A DNA stretch of 45,735 nucleotides. It comes from Rhodospirillales bacterium (GTDB taxonomy: Bacteria; Pseudomonadota; Alphaproteobacteria; Rhodospirillales; Defluviicoccaceae). Position numbers and translations under genes: made by a program. The stretch lies in assembly GCA_007694935.1 (NCBI GenBank), contig REES01000064.1, positions 1-45,735 of the forward strand, written 5' to 3'. Numbering within the stretch: position 1 is the first letter of the stretch; each line of letters opens with the position of its first letter. Below are positions 1-7,134 of this stretch, piece by piece. The notes below the pieces were generated by a model. That model saw only the letters and a program-made list of their open reading frames with translations, searched no databases and was not told the origin of the DNA.

Positions 1-52
1 GTCGCCCTGGGCTCAGCAGCCTCTCAGCCCCTTGCCGGGGCTCCCCTTGGAT
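1..52 (-). promoter_or_regulatory. TPP riboswitch, 5' part only (cut by window edge)
   Basis: Read on the minus strand, this stretch carries GGGGAGCCCC (from about position 46) followed by GGGGCTGAGAGGC (around 33-19). That is the conserved 5' half of the thiamine-pyrophosphate (thi-box) aptamer, with its invariant CUGAGA core. The second half, with the ACCUGAUC and GCCAGCGNAGGGA-like segments, would lie to the left of position 1 and cannot be seen. The orientation implies a thiamine biosynthesis or transport gene just outside the window on the left, transcribed leftward. The motif match is direct; the ligand and the target gene are inferred. Confidence 0.68.
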
Positions 53-164
53 GACCGTCAGCATGCGCCCGCACGGCCATGCGGGTCAACGGCGAAAGCC
101 CTGGTGGGTTCCAACCACCTCCCGATGACGACACGATCGATTGGCGGCGACGTGTCCGGCCATC

Positions 165-189
165 GGAACGGTTGACGCGGGCGATGGTT
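165..189 (+). promoter_or_regulatory. Candidate EcfG-type (general stress) promoter of hpf
   Basis: GGAAC at 165-169, a 16-base spacer, then GGTT at 186-189. This fits the GGAAC-N16/17-(C)GTT pattern used by the alphaproteobacterial general stress sigma factor EcfG. Transcription would start near 197 and give a leader of about 90 bases. A stress promoter suits a ribosome-hibernation gene. A competing vegetative-like TTGACG at 172-177 has no good -10 partner. The remainder of 53-286 shows no gene. Confidence 0.4.
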
Positions 190-286
190 ACCCCTGTGCG
201 CGGGCGGTTGCGCGATTGAGCCGTTCGTTGCCCATGGCACGGGTCGCGCCAGCCGTGCTAATCAGGATGCAACAGGAGGAAATGCC

Positions 287-853
287 ATGGACGTCCCGCT
301 CGAACTCAGCTTTCACAACATGAAGCCGTCGGAATTCGTCGAGGCCCGCATCCGCGAGCGCGTCGATCGCCTGGAGCGGCACTACAAGCACGTCAACAGC
401 TGCCGGGTGGCGGTTGAGGTGCCGCACCGCCCGCATGTGCATGACAACGTCTTCCACGTCCGGATCGAGGTGGGGGTGCCGGGCACCCAGCTGGTGGTGA
501 GCCGCGATCCCGGCGACATCAACGCCCACAGGGACGTTTATGTGGCGATCCGCGACGCCTTCGATGCGATGGAGCGCCAACTGGAGGAGTTCGGCCGCAA
601 GCAGCGCGGCGACGTCAAGCACCACGACCTGCCGCTGCAGGGCAAGGTCCTGCGACTGTTCGCCGATCACGGGTTCATCGCCACCACCGACGGGCGGGAG
701 ATCTATTTCCACCGCAACAGCGTGGTCGAGGGCCGGTTCGAGGATCTGGCGACGGACACGCCGGTGGAACTGGTGCTGGTGCACGGCGAAAGCCCGATGG
801 GCCCTCAGGCCACCACCGTCAAGCCGATCCGCCCGATGCAATACGTTCCCTGA
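287..853 (+). CDS. hpf: Ribosome hibernation factor: HPF/RaiA domain fused to a cold-shock domain
   Basis: 188 residues. Residues 1-105 form an HPF/RaiA (S30AE) fold of the kind that binds the 30S decoding region and stores idle ribosomes. Residues 118-188 are a cold-shock (CSD) module: GKVLRLFADHGFI matches the RNP1 region of CspA, followed by IYFHRNSV and GPQATTVKPI. This replaces the C-terminal dimerisation domain found in long HPFs, so 100S formation by the usual route is doubtful. A strong site (AGGAGG, 275-280) precedes the ATG at 287; the ATG at 282 is out of frame and too close to it. The gene stands alone behind a candidate stress promoter. The family is common in alphaproteobacteria; the exact role of the CSD is inferred to be extra RNA contact. 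Confidence 0.88.
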   Translation: MDVPLELSFHNMKPSEFVEARIRERVDRLERHYKHVNSCRVAVEVPHRPHVHDNVFHVRIEVGVPGTQLVVSRDPGDINAHRDVYVAIRDAFDAMERQLEEFGRKQRGDVKHHDLPLQGKVLRLFADHGFIATTDGREIYFHRNSVVEGRFEDLATDTPVELVLVHGESPMGPQATTVKPIRPMQYVP

Positions 854-1161
854 CCAGTGGACGGACCCTGACCGGCGGTCGAATCCCGGGTGAACCGACA
901 GGTCGTTGGGCGACGAAACGGCATAACCGCTTACAGAAACCAGAGAAGCGCTGCCTTTGCACAGCGGCCGCCCGGGATGCAAGATAGCACCTTAGCCATT
1001 GAGTGCTGCGAAGGTCGTCCCGTGCATGTCATCCGGCTGTCGAGCAATGGCCACCCGGTGCTTCCGGCGACGTTACGCAACGCCCACCGGTGGGGCGCGG
1101 GCGACGCGTTCGTCTCGCCCGCGACCATGTGCCACAGCGGCTGAGGGCCCTCGAGCGACCG
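854..1161. other. Intergenic region between convergent genes
   Basis: About 308 bases between hpf (plus) and the thioredoxin-like gene (minus). The only structure noticed is a perfect palindrome, CCCACCGGTGGG, near 1083-1094. It has no T-tract, so it is a weak terminator candidate at best. Short open frames here have no recognisable protein features. Confidence 0.5.
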
Positions 1162-1395
1162 CTACGCCAGCAGCGTCTTGATCTGGTCGGGCGTCAGCAC
1201 CTTGCCGGAGGCGCGCACCTCACCGTCGACCATCAGGCCCGGCGTCACCATCACCCCGGCATCGATGATCGCGTTTCGGTCGGTCACCTTCTCCAGGCTG
1301 TAGTCGAGCCCCAGGTCTTGGGCCGCCTGTTCGGCGTTGTTGGCGAGGGCCACGCACTTGGCGCAGCCACTGCCGAGAATGCGGATGTCCACCAT
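1162..1395 (-). CDS. Small thioredoxin-like redox-active disulfide protein
   Basis: 77 residues from the ATG at 1395, which sits 7 bases after AAGGAG; an in-frame ATG at 1416 lies upstream of that site and is unlikely. The sequence begins MVDIRILGSGCAKC. The CAKC pair in this position is the active site of the short redox-disulfide protein 2 family of glutaredoxin/thioredoxin-like proteins. A cis-proline context (VMVTPGLMVDG) follows and the tail matches the fold. It is the last gene of the arsR-permease operon, 36 bases after the permease. In such operons it is thought to act as a metal- or disulfide-handling partner of the permease; that role is inferred from linkage. Confidence 0.8.
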   Translation of the reverse strand: MVDIRILGSGCAKCVALANNAEQAAQDLGLDYSLEKVTDRNAIIDAGVMVTPGLMVDGEVRASGKVLTPDQIKTLLA

Positions 1396-1431
1396 GAAAT
1401 GTCTCCTTTCTTCCATGAGCGATACGTCGGG

Positions 1432-2742
1432 TCAGGGCCAGAAGGTCCCGTACACCAATCCGGAGATCGTCGCCATCACCACCACCAGCCCGATGTAGAC
1501 GAACGTCTTTTCCGTGCCGAGGATGCTCCGGATCACCAGCATGTTGGGCAGCGACAATGCCGGGCCCGCCAGCAACAACGCCAAAGCCGGCCCCTTGCCC
1601 ATGCCGGCCCCCATCAAACCTTGGACGATCGGAACCTCGGTCAGGGTGGCGAAGTACATCAGGGACCCCACCACCGCCGCGAACGCGTTGGCCTCGATGG
1701 AATTGCCGCCCACCAAAGCCGCCACCCAGGCCGCCGGAATGAGGCCCTCGTGCCCCGGGCGTCCGAGCAGGACTCCGGCGGCGAACACGCCCACCAGGAG
1801 CAGCGGCAGGATCAGCTTGGCGAAACCCCAGGACTGGTTGAGCCACTCCTGGCTCTCAGGCGTGCCCATGCCGGCGATCACCGCGAGCCCGATGATGCCG
1901 AGGAGGAACGGCAAGTCGGGATGCTGCGGAATGGCGATCGCCACCGCCACAATCAGACCGCCCAGGGCGGCCATTGCCCGCCCGCTCCAGCCGAACCGGA
2001 AGACCAGGAGCAAGGCCAGGGCCAGCGCCAGGGCGCCCACGACCAACCATCGTCCGGTCGCGATCAGCGCCAGAACACCGCCCTCCCCGGCCGACGGGGA
2101 CCAGTTGGCGAACACCAGGATACCGATCAGCAAGGCGAACAACGCACCCGCTTCCGCCGGTGATCGGCCGTCGCCATCCGGCAGGATGAGGCCGCGGCGC
2201 TCCGCCGCGAGCCGTGCCTCCTCGCGGCGATAGATGAAATGCATGGCGGCACCGATCACGACGGCGAAGACGATCGCGCCAACGGCCCGGGCAATGCCGA
2301 GTTCGATCCCGAGCACGTTGGCCGTCAGCACGATGGCGAGCACGTTGATCGCCGGACCGGAATAGAGGAAGGCCACCGCCGGCCCCAGTCCGGCACCCCG
2401 GCGATACAACCCGCCGAACAGCGGCAGCACCGTGCATGAGCACACGGCGAGGACGCTGCCCGACACGGAGGCGACGCCGTAGGCCACGATCCGTTTCGCG
2501 TCGGCCCCCAGGTGGCGGAGCACGGCGCCCTGGCTGATGAACACGCCCATGGCGCCGGCGATCAGGAACGCCGGCAGGAGGCAGAGGATCACATGCTCCC
2601 GGGCATACCAGTGGACCAGAGCCAGCCCCTCATGCACGGCGTCATCGAACCGGGGCACACCCACCGGCATCCAGAACGCCACCGCGAACACCAGGGCGAT
2701 CGCGGCGAGGACACGTGCCTCACTCTTCCAGTCAATGGGCAT
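1432..2742 (-). CDS. Permease of the ArsP / DUF318 family
   Basis: 436 residues with about ten hydrophobic segments. The family signature CSCTVLPLFGGLYRRGAGLG lies about 100-125 residues in, followed by GPAINVLAIVL. A second PNMLVIRSILG-type segment lies near the C-terminus, consistent with two inverted halves. Family members export trivalent organoarsenicals (ArsP) or have been linked to metal resistance. The gene overlaps arsR by 11 bases and is followed by the thioredoxin-like gene, so the three form one transcript. The ArsR partner carries a CxC metal site, which favours an arsenic/antimony substrate, but the substrate cannot be fixed from sequence. ATG start at 2742. Confidence 0.82.
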   Translation of the reverse strand: MPIDWKSEARVLAAIALVFAVAFWMPVGVPRFDDAVHEGLALVHWYAREHVILCLLPAFLIAGAMGVFISQGAVLRHLGADAKRIVAYGVASVSGSVLAVCSCTVLPLFGGLYRRGAGLGPAVAFLYSGPAINVLAIVLTANVLGIELGIARAVGAIVFAVVIGAAMHFIYRREEARLAAERRGLILPDGDGRSPAEAGALFALLIGILVFANWSPSAGEGGVLALIATGRWLVVGALALALALLLVFRFGWSGRAMAALGGLIVAVAIAIPQHPDLPFLLGIIGLAVIAGMGTPESQEWLNQSWGFAKLILPLLLVGVFAAGVLLGRPGHEGLIPAAWVAALVGGNSIEANAFAAVVGSLMYFATLTEVPIVQGLMGAGMGKGPALALLLAGPALSLPNMLVIRSILGTEKTFVYIGLVVVMATISGLVYGTFWP

Positions 2743-3127
2743 GATGGTCTTTCCGGCCGGCGTCGGCCAAGGATGGCCAGGACAGGTCGCTGCGGTCCGG
2801 CCGGTTGCTCATCGTCCGCAACCGGGCCCGATCGTCGGCAAAGGGCGGATAAGCCGCGCGCGCCGCCGCGGTGGTGTCCAGTACTTTCCAGGCCCAGGTC
2901 GGCAGCGACCGGTGAATCCGATAGAAGACCCGATTGGCGACGCGCTGGTCCTCCACCAAACCATTGTCCCGCAGAATCGCCAGATGCCGCGAAATCTTGG
3001 GCTGCGACACGCCAAGCGCCTCCGTCACCTCGCACACACAGAGGGGGGGCTCCTGCGTCAGGAGGATCACCGTGCGAAGACGCGTTTCATCGGCAAGAGC
3101 GGTGAACAGCGCGATCGGGTCAAGCAT
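2732..3127 (-). CDS. arsR: ArsR/SmtB-family metalloregulator
   Basis: 131 residues (132 if the GTG at 3130 is used). The winged helix-turn-helix reads VTEALGVSQPKISRHLAILRDNGLV. Just before it, PPLCVCEV reproduces the ELCVCDL site of E. coli-type ArsR, whose cysteines bind As(III)/Sb(III). The family represses DNA in the apo state and releases it on metal binding. The gene is first in its operon and lies immediately downstream of a symmetrical operator (3139-3172), so it should be autoregulated together with the permease. No good ribosome site separates the two start options. Confidence 0.88.
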   Translation of the reverse strand: MLDPIALFTALADETRLRTVILLTQEPPLCVCEVTEALGVSQPKISRHLAILRDNGLVEDQRVANRVFYRIHRSLPTWAWKVLDTTAAARAAYPPFADDRARLRTMSNRPDRSDLSWPSLADAGRKDHHAH

Positions 3128-3138
3128 CACGCCGGGAG

Positions 3139-3172
3139 CATACGGCCAGCCGTATATACGGTCAAGCGTATG
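3139..3172 (-). promoter_or_regulatory. Palindromic ArsR operator/promoter
   Basis: A 34-base interrupted palindrome: CATACG, 6 bases, CGTATATACG, 6 bases, CGTATG. Outer arms (3139-3144 and 3167-3172) and the central 10-base palindrome (3151-3160) are perfect. It sits 12 bases upstream of the arsR start. The symmetry and place are direct observations; binding by the adjacent ArsR is inferred. The promoter elements probably lie inside the operator, and the leader would be very short. Confidence 0.72.
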
Positions 3173-3197
3173 ATCAGTCCGACGGTGGTCAGCCAGC

Positions 3198-3230
3198 GTA
3201 GCCTGGATGGAGCGAAGCGAAATCCAGGCA
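3198..3230 (+). repeat. Dispersed GTAGCC(T/C)GGATGGAGCGAAGCG repeat, copy 1
   Basis: The segment reads TAGCCTGGATGGAGCG, then AAGCGAAATCCAGG. Its outer bases CCTGGAT/ATCCAGG pair, so each copy can form a hairpin. Sequences of this kind are a widespread proteobacterial intergenic repeat. A second copy lies in opposite orientation at 3315-3346. No transposase is nearby. Confidence 0.6.
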
Positions 3231-3314
3231 CCGGGTGCTGGGGCGCATGGTCAGCGGACGCCGTCTCCACGCCGGCCAAGCCCGCGTGCCATCAGTCGCC
3301 AAGGCGCCGACGGC

Positions 3315-3346
3315 TCCCGGATCGCGCTCCGCTCCATCCGGGCTAC
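3315..3346 (-). repeat. Dispersed repeat, copy 2 (inverted), overlapping the yacG stop
   Basis: On the minus strand it reads TAGCCCGGATGGAGCG, then GAGCGCGATCCGGGA, the same consensus as 3198-3230 with a few changes. The TAG that opens the repeat is the stop codon of yacG, so the repeat abuts the gene exactly. The two copies enclose about 85 bases with no gene. Confidence 0.6.
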
Positions 3347-3600
3347 AGTCTACGCTGCTGGCGGTCGTCAGGAGGTTCGTCTTCAGGTACGGCCTCGTCC
3401 TCGCCTGTGGTGTCCGTGGTCGCCGGAATGCGGTAGCCCTCGGTAAGCCACTGGCCGAGATCGAGATCGGCGCACCGCTTGGAGCAGAACGGTCGCCACC
3501 GCGCCAGCATCGGCGCACCACAGCGCACGCACTTCCGGGGGCCGGGCGAGCCGCGCTTGGCTCGGTTCCATTCCGTCGCTTTGTCGGTATCTTGAGTCAT
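3343..3600 (-). CDS. yacG: DNA gyrase inhibitor YacG, zinc-binding
   Basis: 85 residues. YacG is a small zinc protein that binds the GyrB subunit and blocks DNA binding by gyrase. The four zinc cysteines are visible as C24-x2-C27 and C39-x3-C43 (KCVRCGAP and FCSKRC), followed by the family's DLGQWLTEGYRIP. The acidic tail (about 60-80) is typical. It starts 5 bases after the RNase gene stop, the last gene of the infA-maf-rng-yacG series. The final codons and the stop are formed by an intergenic repeat, so the C-terminal QQRRL may have been rewritten by that insertion. Confidence 0.9.
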   Translation of the reverse strand: MTQDTDKATEWNRAKRGSPGPRKCVRCGAPMLARWRPFCSKRCADLDLGQWLTEGYRIPATTDTTGEDEAVPEDEPPDDRQQRRL

Positions 3601-3605
3601 CGCCT

Positions 3606-4847
3606 TCAGGTCCGCTGTCCAATAACCTCGGTGATCGTGAAGCCCGGCGTCGGAACGCCGGCGGCCGGACGAACCAACAGCGGCCGGCCGAGCCGGGTTT
3701 CGGCTTCGGCCCGGGCGTCGGCGACGTCCCGGTCCAGCGCCGCCACCACCTCCGCTGCCGCCTCGATCGCCAGCGGTCGCCCCGGGGACACCTGGTCCGC
3801 CGCCAGCGCCGCCCGCAGCGCGGCCAGTGCCACGGTGACCGGCGAGTCCACCCGGCCGCTGCCCTCGCACAAAGCGCAGCGGCGCTGCAGCGTCTCCGTC
3901 AGCGTCGGCCCCGTCCGGCGGCGACGCATTTCCACCAAGCCGAGCCGGGTGTAGCCCGCCACCTCGACCTCCCCGATCCCGGCTTCGGTCAGGGCCGTGC
4001 GCAACCGCGCCAGCACCGCGGCCCGATGATCGCGCCGGCGCATCGGCATGAAATCCACCACGACCTGGCCGGCAAGGCCACGCAACGCCATCTGCCGGGC
4101 CACCTCCTCTGCCGCTTCCAGATTGACGGCGAGGGCGGTGGCCGATGCCCCGTCCCTTTCGGTGGCGCCGCTGTCGACGTCGATGGCGACCAGCGCCGGC
4201 GTCTCCACGATGGTCACGCCGCCGCCCGACGGCAGTGGGACCGAGGGGCGGAGCAGGCGCTCCAATTGCTCATCCACGTCGCTGCCGTTGAAGGCGGCAC
4301 CGGGGATGGTCGTGAGTTGGATGCGCTCGGCGAGATCCGGGAGGGCATTGCGCAGCCAAGCGGCGATGCCGGGCGCATCCACCACGATGAGCCGGCACGC
4401 CTCGGTTGCCAGCATCTCCACCGCGCGCCGCACCGGATCCGGTCCCCTTACCAGTGGTACCGGCGGGCGCAAGCCGAGCGGTCTCGTCGCTTCCCCGGGA
4501 TCGGCCGCAACCCGCAGCTTGGCTCCCTTGGGCGGCATCGCCTCCCGGATCACCTCCACCACCACCGCCTCGCCCTCGCGGAGGAGGCGGCCGATGGGCC
4601 GCCGTCCGGCGCCGGGTGGCCCCGCGTCGGCGGTAGCGAGGAAGCCGTCCTGGCGTTCGCCGATGTCGACGAACGCAGCATCGAGACCACGCACCAGACG
4701 CTTCACCCGTCCGAGCACCACGTCGCCGAGGCGCCGTGCATCGCCGGGCCGGTCGACCACGTACCGGACCAGGCGGCCACCGGCCAGGAATACCGCCCGA
4801 ATCTCGCCCGGGCTCACGGCAATGCGGATTTCGTCAACAGCCATCAT
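3606..4847 (-). CDS. rng: Ribonuclease E/G-type endoribonuclease, short form
   Basis: 413 residues from the ATG at 4847 (a second ATG follows at 4844). The first 70 residues hold an S1-like domain (LGDVVLGRVKRLV, AAFVDIGERQDGFL). The catalytic metal aspartates of the family appear as AIDVDSG (D223) and VVVDFMPM (D265). The zinc-link pair CALC lies near 323-327. It is shorter than E. coli RNase G (489 residues), losing mainly the C-terminal domain, as in other alphaproteobacterial short forms. Upstream extension of the frame runs inside maf and is not coding. It overlaps maf by 14 bases, so it is translationally coupled. Expected role: 5'-end-dependent RNA processing. Confidence 0.82.
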   Translation of the reverse strand: MMAVDEIRIAVSPGEIRAVFLAGGRLVRYVVDRPGDARRLGDVVLGRVKRLVRGLDAAFVDIGERQDGFLATADAGPPGAGRRPIGRLLREGEAVVVEVIREAMPPKGAKLRVAADPGEATRPLGLRPPVPLVRGPDPVRRAVEMLATEACRLIVVDAPGIAAWLRNALPDLAERIQLTTIPGAAFNGSDVDEQLERLLRPSVPLPSGGGVTIVETPALVAIDVDSGATERDGASATALAVNLEAAEEVARQMALRGLAGQVVVDFMPMRRRDHRAAVLARLRTALTEAGIGEVEVAGYTRLGLVEMRRRRTGPTLTETLQRRCALCEGSGRVDSPVTVALAALRAALAADQVSPGRPLAIEAAAEVVAALDRDVADARAEAETRLGRPLLVRPAAGVPTPGFTITEVIGQRT

Positions 4848-5463
4848 CGTCTCGAGCAGCGGCCAGCACCGGGTAGCCGACGCCGGCGAGCAAGGCGGCG
4901 GTCTCGAACAGCGGCAGCCCGACAACGTTGGAGTAGGAACCGGCGATCCATCGCACGAACAGCGCGGCCAAGCCCTGTATTGCGTAGCCGCCCGCCTTGC
5001 CGCCCCATTCCCCGGAGGCGAGATAGCCGGCAACCTCGGCCTCGCTCAGCCGCTTGAAGGCGACCACCGTGGTGACCAGCCGCACCGTTGCGGCTCGGTC
5101 GGGCGCCCGCACGGCCACGCCGCCGTAGACCCGATGGCGTCGTCCGGACAGCAGCGCGAGGCATTGTCGCGCGGTTTCGGGATCATCGGGCTTGGGCAGG
5201 CAGCGCCGGCCGCAGGCCACGACGGTATCGGCCGCGATCACCAAGCCGTCCGGCTGAACCGCAGCCGCCGCTTCGGCCTTGGCCCGTGCCAGCCTTTGGG
5301 CCGTGTCGCGGGGCAGCTCGCGCTTCAGCGGGCTTTCGTCGACGTCCGTCGGCAGGACCAGGTCCGGCCGGATGCCGATCTGCGCCAGCAGTTCCAGCCG
5401 TCTCGGAGAAGCTGATGCCAGGATCAAGCGGTGCTTGGCGCGGGGCTCGGGGCCGGAACTCAC
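4834..5463 (-). CDS. maf: Maf-family nucleoside triphosphate pyrophosphatase
   Basis: 209 residues. Family motifs occur in order: SASPRRLELL near the N-terminus, DESPLKRE, VIAADTVV, and GGKAGGYAIQG followed by GSYSNVVGLPL near the C-terminus. The KAG-Y-IQG form is that of dTTP/UTP pyrophosphatases (YhdE type), which hydrolyse non-canonical or pyrimidine nucleotides to monophosphate and pyrophosphate. It follows infA by 43 bases and overlaps the RNase gene. The N-terminal 8-10 residues are variable, so a slightly later start is possible. Confidence 0.87.
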   Translation of the reverse strand: MSSGPEPRAKHRLILASASPRRLELLAQIGIRPDLVLPTDVDESPLKRELPRDTAQRLARAKAEAAAAVQPDGLVIAADTVVACGRRCLPKPDDPETARQCLALLSGRRHRVYGGVAVRAPDRAATVRLVTTVVAFKRLSEAEVAGYLASGEWGGKAGGYAIQGLAALFVRWIAGSYSNVVGLPLFETAALLAGVGYPVLAAARDDDGC

Positions 5464-5506
5464 GGGATCTGGACAGCCGGCACACGGGCACCCGGCAAAA
5501 TCGGAC

Positions 5507-5725
5507 TCACTTGAAGCGGAAGGTGATGCGCCCCTTGCTCAGGTCGTAGGGGGTCATCTCGACATTGACCCGATCGCCGGCAAGCACGCGAATGCGGTTC
5601 TTGCGCATCCGGCCGGCGGTGTGGGCCAGCACCTCATGGTCGTTCTCCAGCTTCACCCGGAACGTGGCATTGGGCAGGAGCTCCGTCACCACGCCGGTAA
5701 ATTCGATGGTTCCTTCCTTCGACAT
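5507..5725 (-). CDS. infA: Translation initiation factor IF-1
   Basis: 72 residues, the usual length. One S1-type OB fold, opening [20 protein letters not shown] and ending [13 protein letters not shown], as in nearly all bacterial IF-1. It binds the A site of the 30S subunit during initiation. AGAGGAAG precedes the ATG closely. It heads the minus-strand set infA-maf-rng-yacG, an order typical of alphaproteobacteria. Confidence 0.96.
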   Translation of the reverse strand: MSKEGTIEFTGVVTELLPNATFRVKLENDHEVLAHTAGRMRKNRIRVLAGDRVNVEMTPYDLSKGRITFRFK

Positions 5726-5958
5726 TACTTCCTCTGGCCTGTGGAAAACCCGCCCTTACATGGCCGGCATTTGCGGGCCGGTCAAGGGCTTTCGCCGCGT
5801 GGTGCCCGCCGCCGCTCCATGAGCCTGGGCCACATGTCCGCTCCAGCCGGTGGGGGGGTGAGGGCAGCGATCTCGCAGATTTACTCACACGCCAACGAGG
5901 ATCCCTGGATCAGGTCCGCGTCAGGTTTCTTGAGCGAGCCATGGCCGACAGTGTGCAG

Positions 5959-6231
5959 TCAAGAAGTGCCCTGGGAGTGACGGCCGTCGACGCTGGCAAC
6001 GAGTTCAGCCGCGAGTTCGCCGACCAGCCTCGCGTAATCCAAGATTTCGGGCGTTGTCGGATCGGAGCCCGAGCGGCGCAAGGCGTCGAGCGTCCGCCAA
6101 GCGAGGCCATAGTCCTGGACGATGCTCTCGACCATCGGGTCGCAGTCGATAAGGCCGCAGATCAGCTCGGCTTTTTCCGGGAAATGCGCGGCGATCAAGG
6201 CACGATCCGTCGACACCGCTCCGAGCCTCAC
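5959..6231 (-). CDS. Hypothetical protein, about 90 residues
   Basis: Start GTG at 6231. The protein appears helical, with a CDPMVESIVQDYGLAWRTLDAL segment and a LDYARLVGELAAEL segment. This layout resembles small alphaproteobacterial hypothetical proteins that have an acidic DYxxA helix and a final amphipathic helix. Codon third positions are GC-rich, which supports coding. It precedes infA by 233 bases on the same strand. No function can be assigned. The 5726-5958 gap holds no gene and no clear promoter. Confidence 0.5.
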   Translation of the reverse strand: MRLGAVSTDRALIAAHFPEKAELICGLIDCDPMVESIVQDYGLAWRTLDALRRSGSDPTTPEILDYARLVGELAAELVASVDGRHSQGTS

Positions 6232-6288
6232 CTCGGCGGTCTTCCCGTTCGGCCAACCCGTTCGGGGCGCGGAAGACCACCTGCGGGA

Positions 6289-6711
6289 CTACAATGGGCC
6301 CTGGTTCGGTTGGTCATAGTACGTAACGGTATCGCGGCCCGCCGCGCCGAGGCGGTGGACCGGGTCGAACTGCGCGCGCGGCGGACCGGAGACCGTCGTC
6401 GTGCGGGCGAAACGGCCGAGCGGGGAGGTGTACGCGCATACCGGCACGATCGCCTTCGCCTCGGCCTGCCCGTACCAAGACACATTCGCCCTCGCCCATG
6501 CCCGTCTCCGGGCGCCGCCACAACGCCCCTGAGCCACACCAAGCCGAAGCCCATCACCCCATCGAGGCGCATCGACGCGCGCCCGCCATGCCTCGCAATG
6601 CGTGCATTCACCAGGACCACGCCATTCAGCGGCGAACACCAGCATCAAGCCGACCGGAACACCAAGCCACCAAACCATGCCCAACCGAAAATCCGCTCCG
6701 ACGATCGCCCG
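6289..6711 (-). pseudogene. Possible decayed gene with a membrane segment
   Basis: On the minus strand, a frame from the GTG at 6711 (or ATG at 6678) to the stop at 6289 begins with a hydrophobic stretch (MVWWLGVPVGLMLVFAAEW) and ends VTYYDQPNQGPL. Third-position GC is high in the final 60 codons in this frame. In the middle (about 6500-6625) it is better in another frame, as if a frameshift had occurred. No family is recognised. It may be a broken reading frame, a sequencing error, or non-coding DNA. The wider stretch 6240-6770 contains nothing else recognisable. Confidence 0.22.
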
Positions 6712-6771
6712 AACCCACCCCGCGGTGAGAAATGCGCGCCAGCGGGCATGGGCCAAGGGCGGGCGGGCGAA

Positions 6772-6814
6772 TTGACGGTTGCCGGAGCGGGCTGATATAT
6801 CTCCACGATAGATA
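6772..6814 (+). promoter_or_regulatory. vapBC promoter and operator
   Basis: TTGACG at 6772-6777, an 18-base spacer, and TATATC at 6796-6801 form a sigma-70-like promoter. An inverted repeat TATCT (6798-6802)-N7-AGATA (6810-6814) overlaps the -10 and the likely start point. That is where AbrB-type antitoxins usually bind for autorepression. It is 18 bases upstream of the first start codon. Sequence elements are seen; binding is inferred. Confidence 0.5.
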
Positions 6815-6831
6815 CCGTCGGGCAGCACGGG

Positions 6832-7125
6832 ATGGTGATGAGCACTTCCGAGACAGACCGGCAGGAAACCGCCATCGCCAAGCTGTTCATGCACGGGCGC
6901 AGCCAGGCAGTGCGCCTGCCCAAGGCCTTTCGCTTCCAAGGCAGCGAGGTCAAGGTGAGCCGGATCGGCGACAAGGTGATCCTGGAACCAGTGGACAAGC
7001 CCCGGTTCGACGTTGAGGCGTGGTGGGCCAAGCTTCGATCGTACCGCGACATCGACTTTCCCGAGGTGACGGACGAGCCACCGGTCACGCCGGACCCTGA
7101 CGTCTCTTTCGATCCTTTCGATTGA
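6832..7125 (+). CDS. vapB: VapB-type antitoxin (AbrB/SpoVT fold)
   Basis: 97 residues, or 95 from the ATG at 6838. The N-terminal half carries the swapped-hairpin DNA-binding motif AKLFMHGRSQAVRLPKAFRF, followed by GSEVKVSRIGDKVILEP. The C-terminal tail is rich in Asp, Pro and Trp and should wrap the toxin's active site. The toxin gene starts 9 bases downstream. An inverted repeat overlaps the promoter, suggesting autorepression by the complex. Antitoxins of this type are labile and are degraded by Lon or Clp proteases under stress (family knowledge). Confidence 0.86.
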   Translation: MVMSTSETDRQETAIAKLFMHGRSQAVRLPKAFRFQGSEVKVSRIGDKVILEPVDKPRFDVEAWWAKLRSYRDIDFPEVTDEPPVTPDPDVSFDPFD

Positions 7126-7134
7126 GCCGGTCGG

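Noticed and set aside
890-1144. 84-codon plus-strand frame after hpf
   Set aside because: No ribosome site, no recognisable motif, and composition typical of intergenic DNA.
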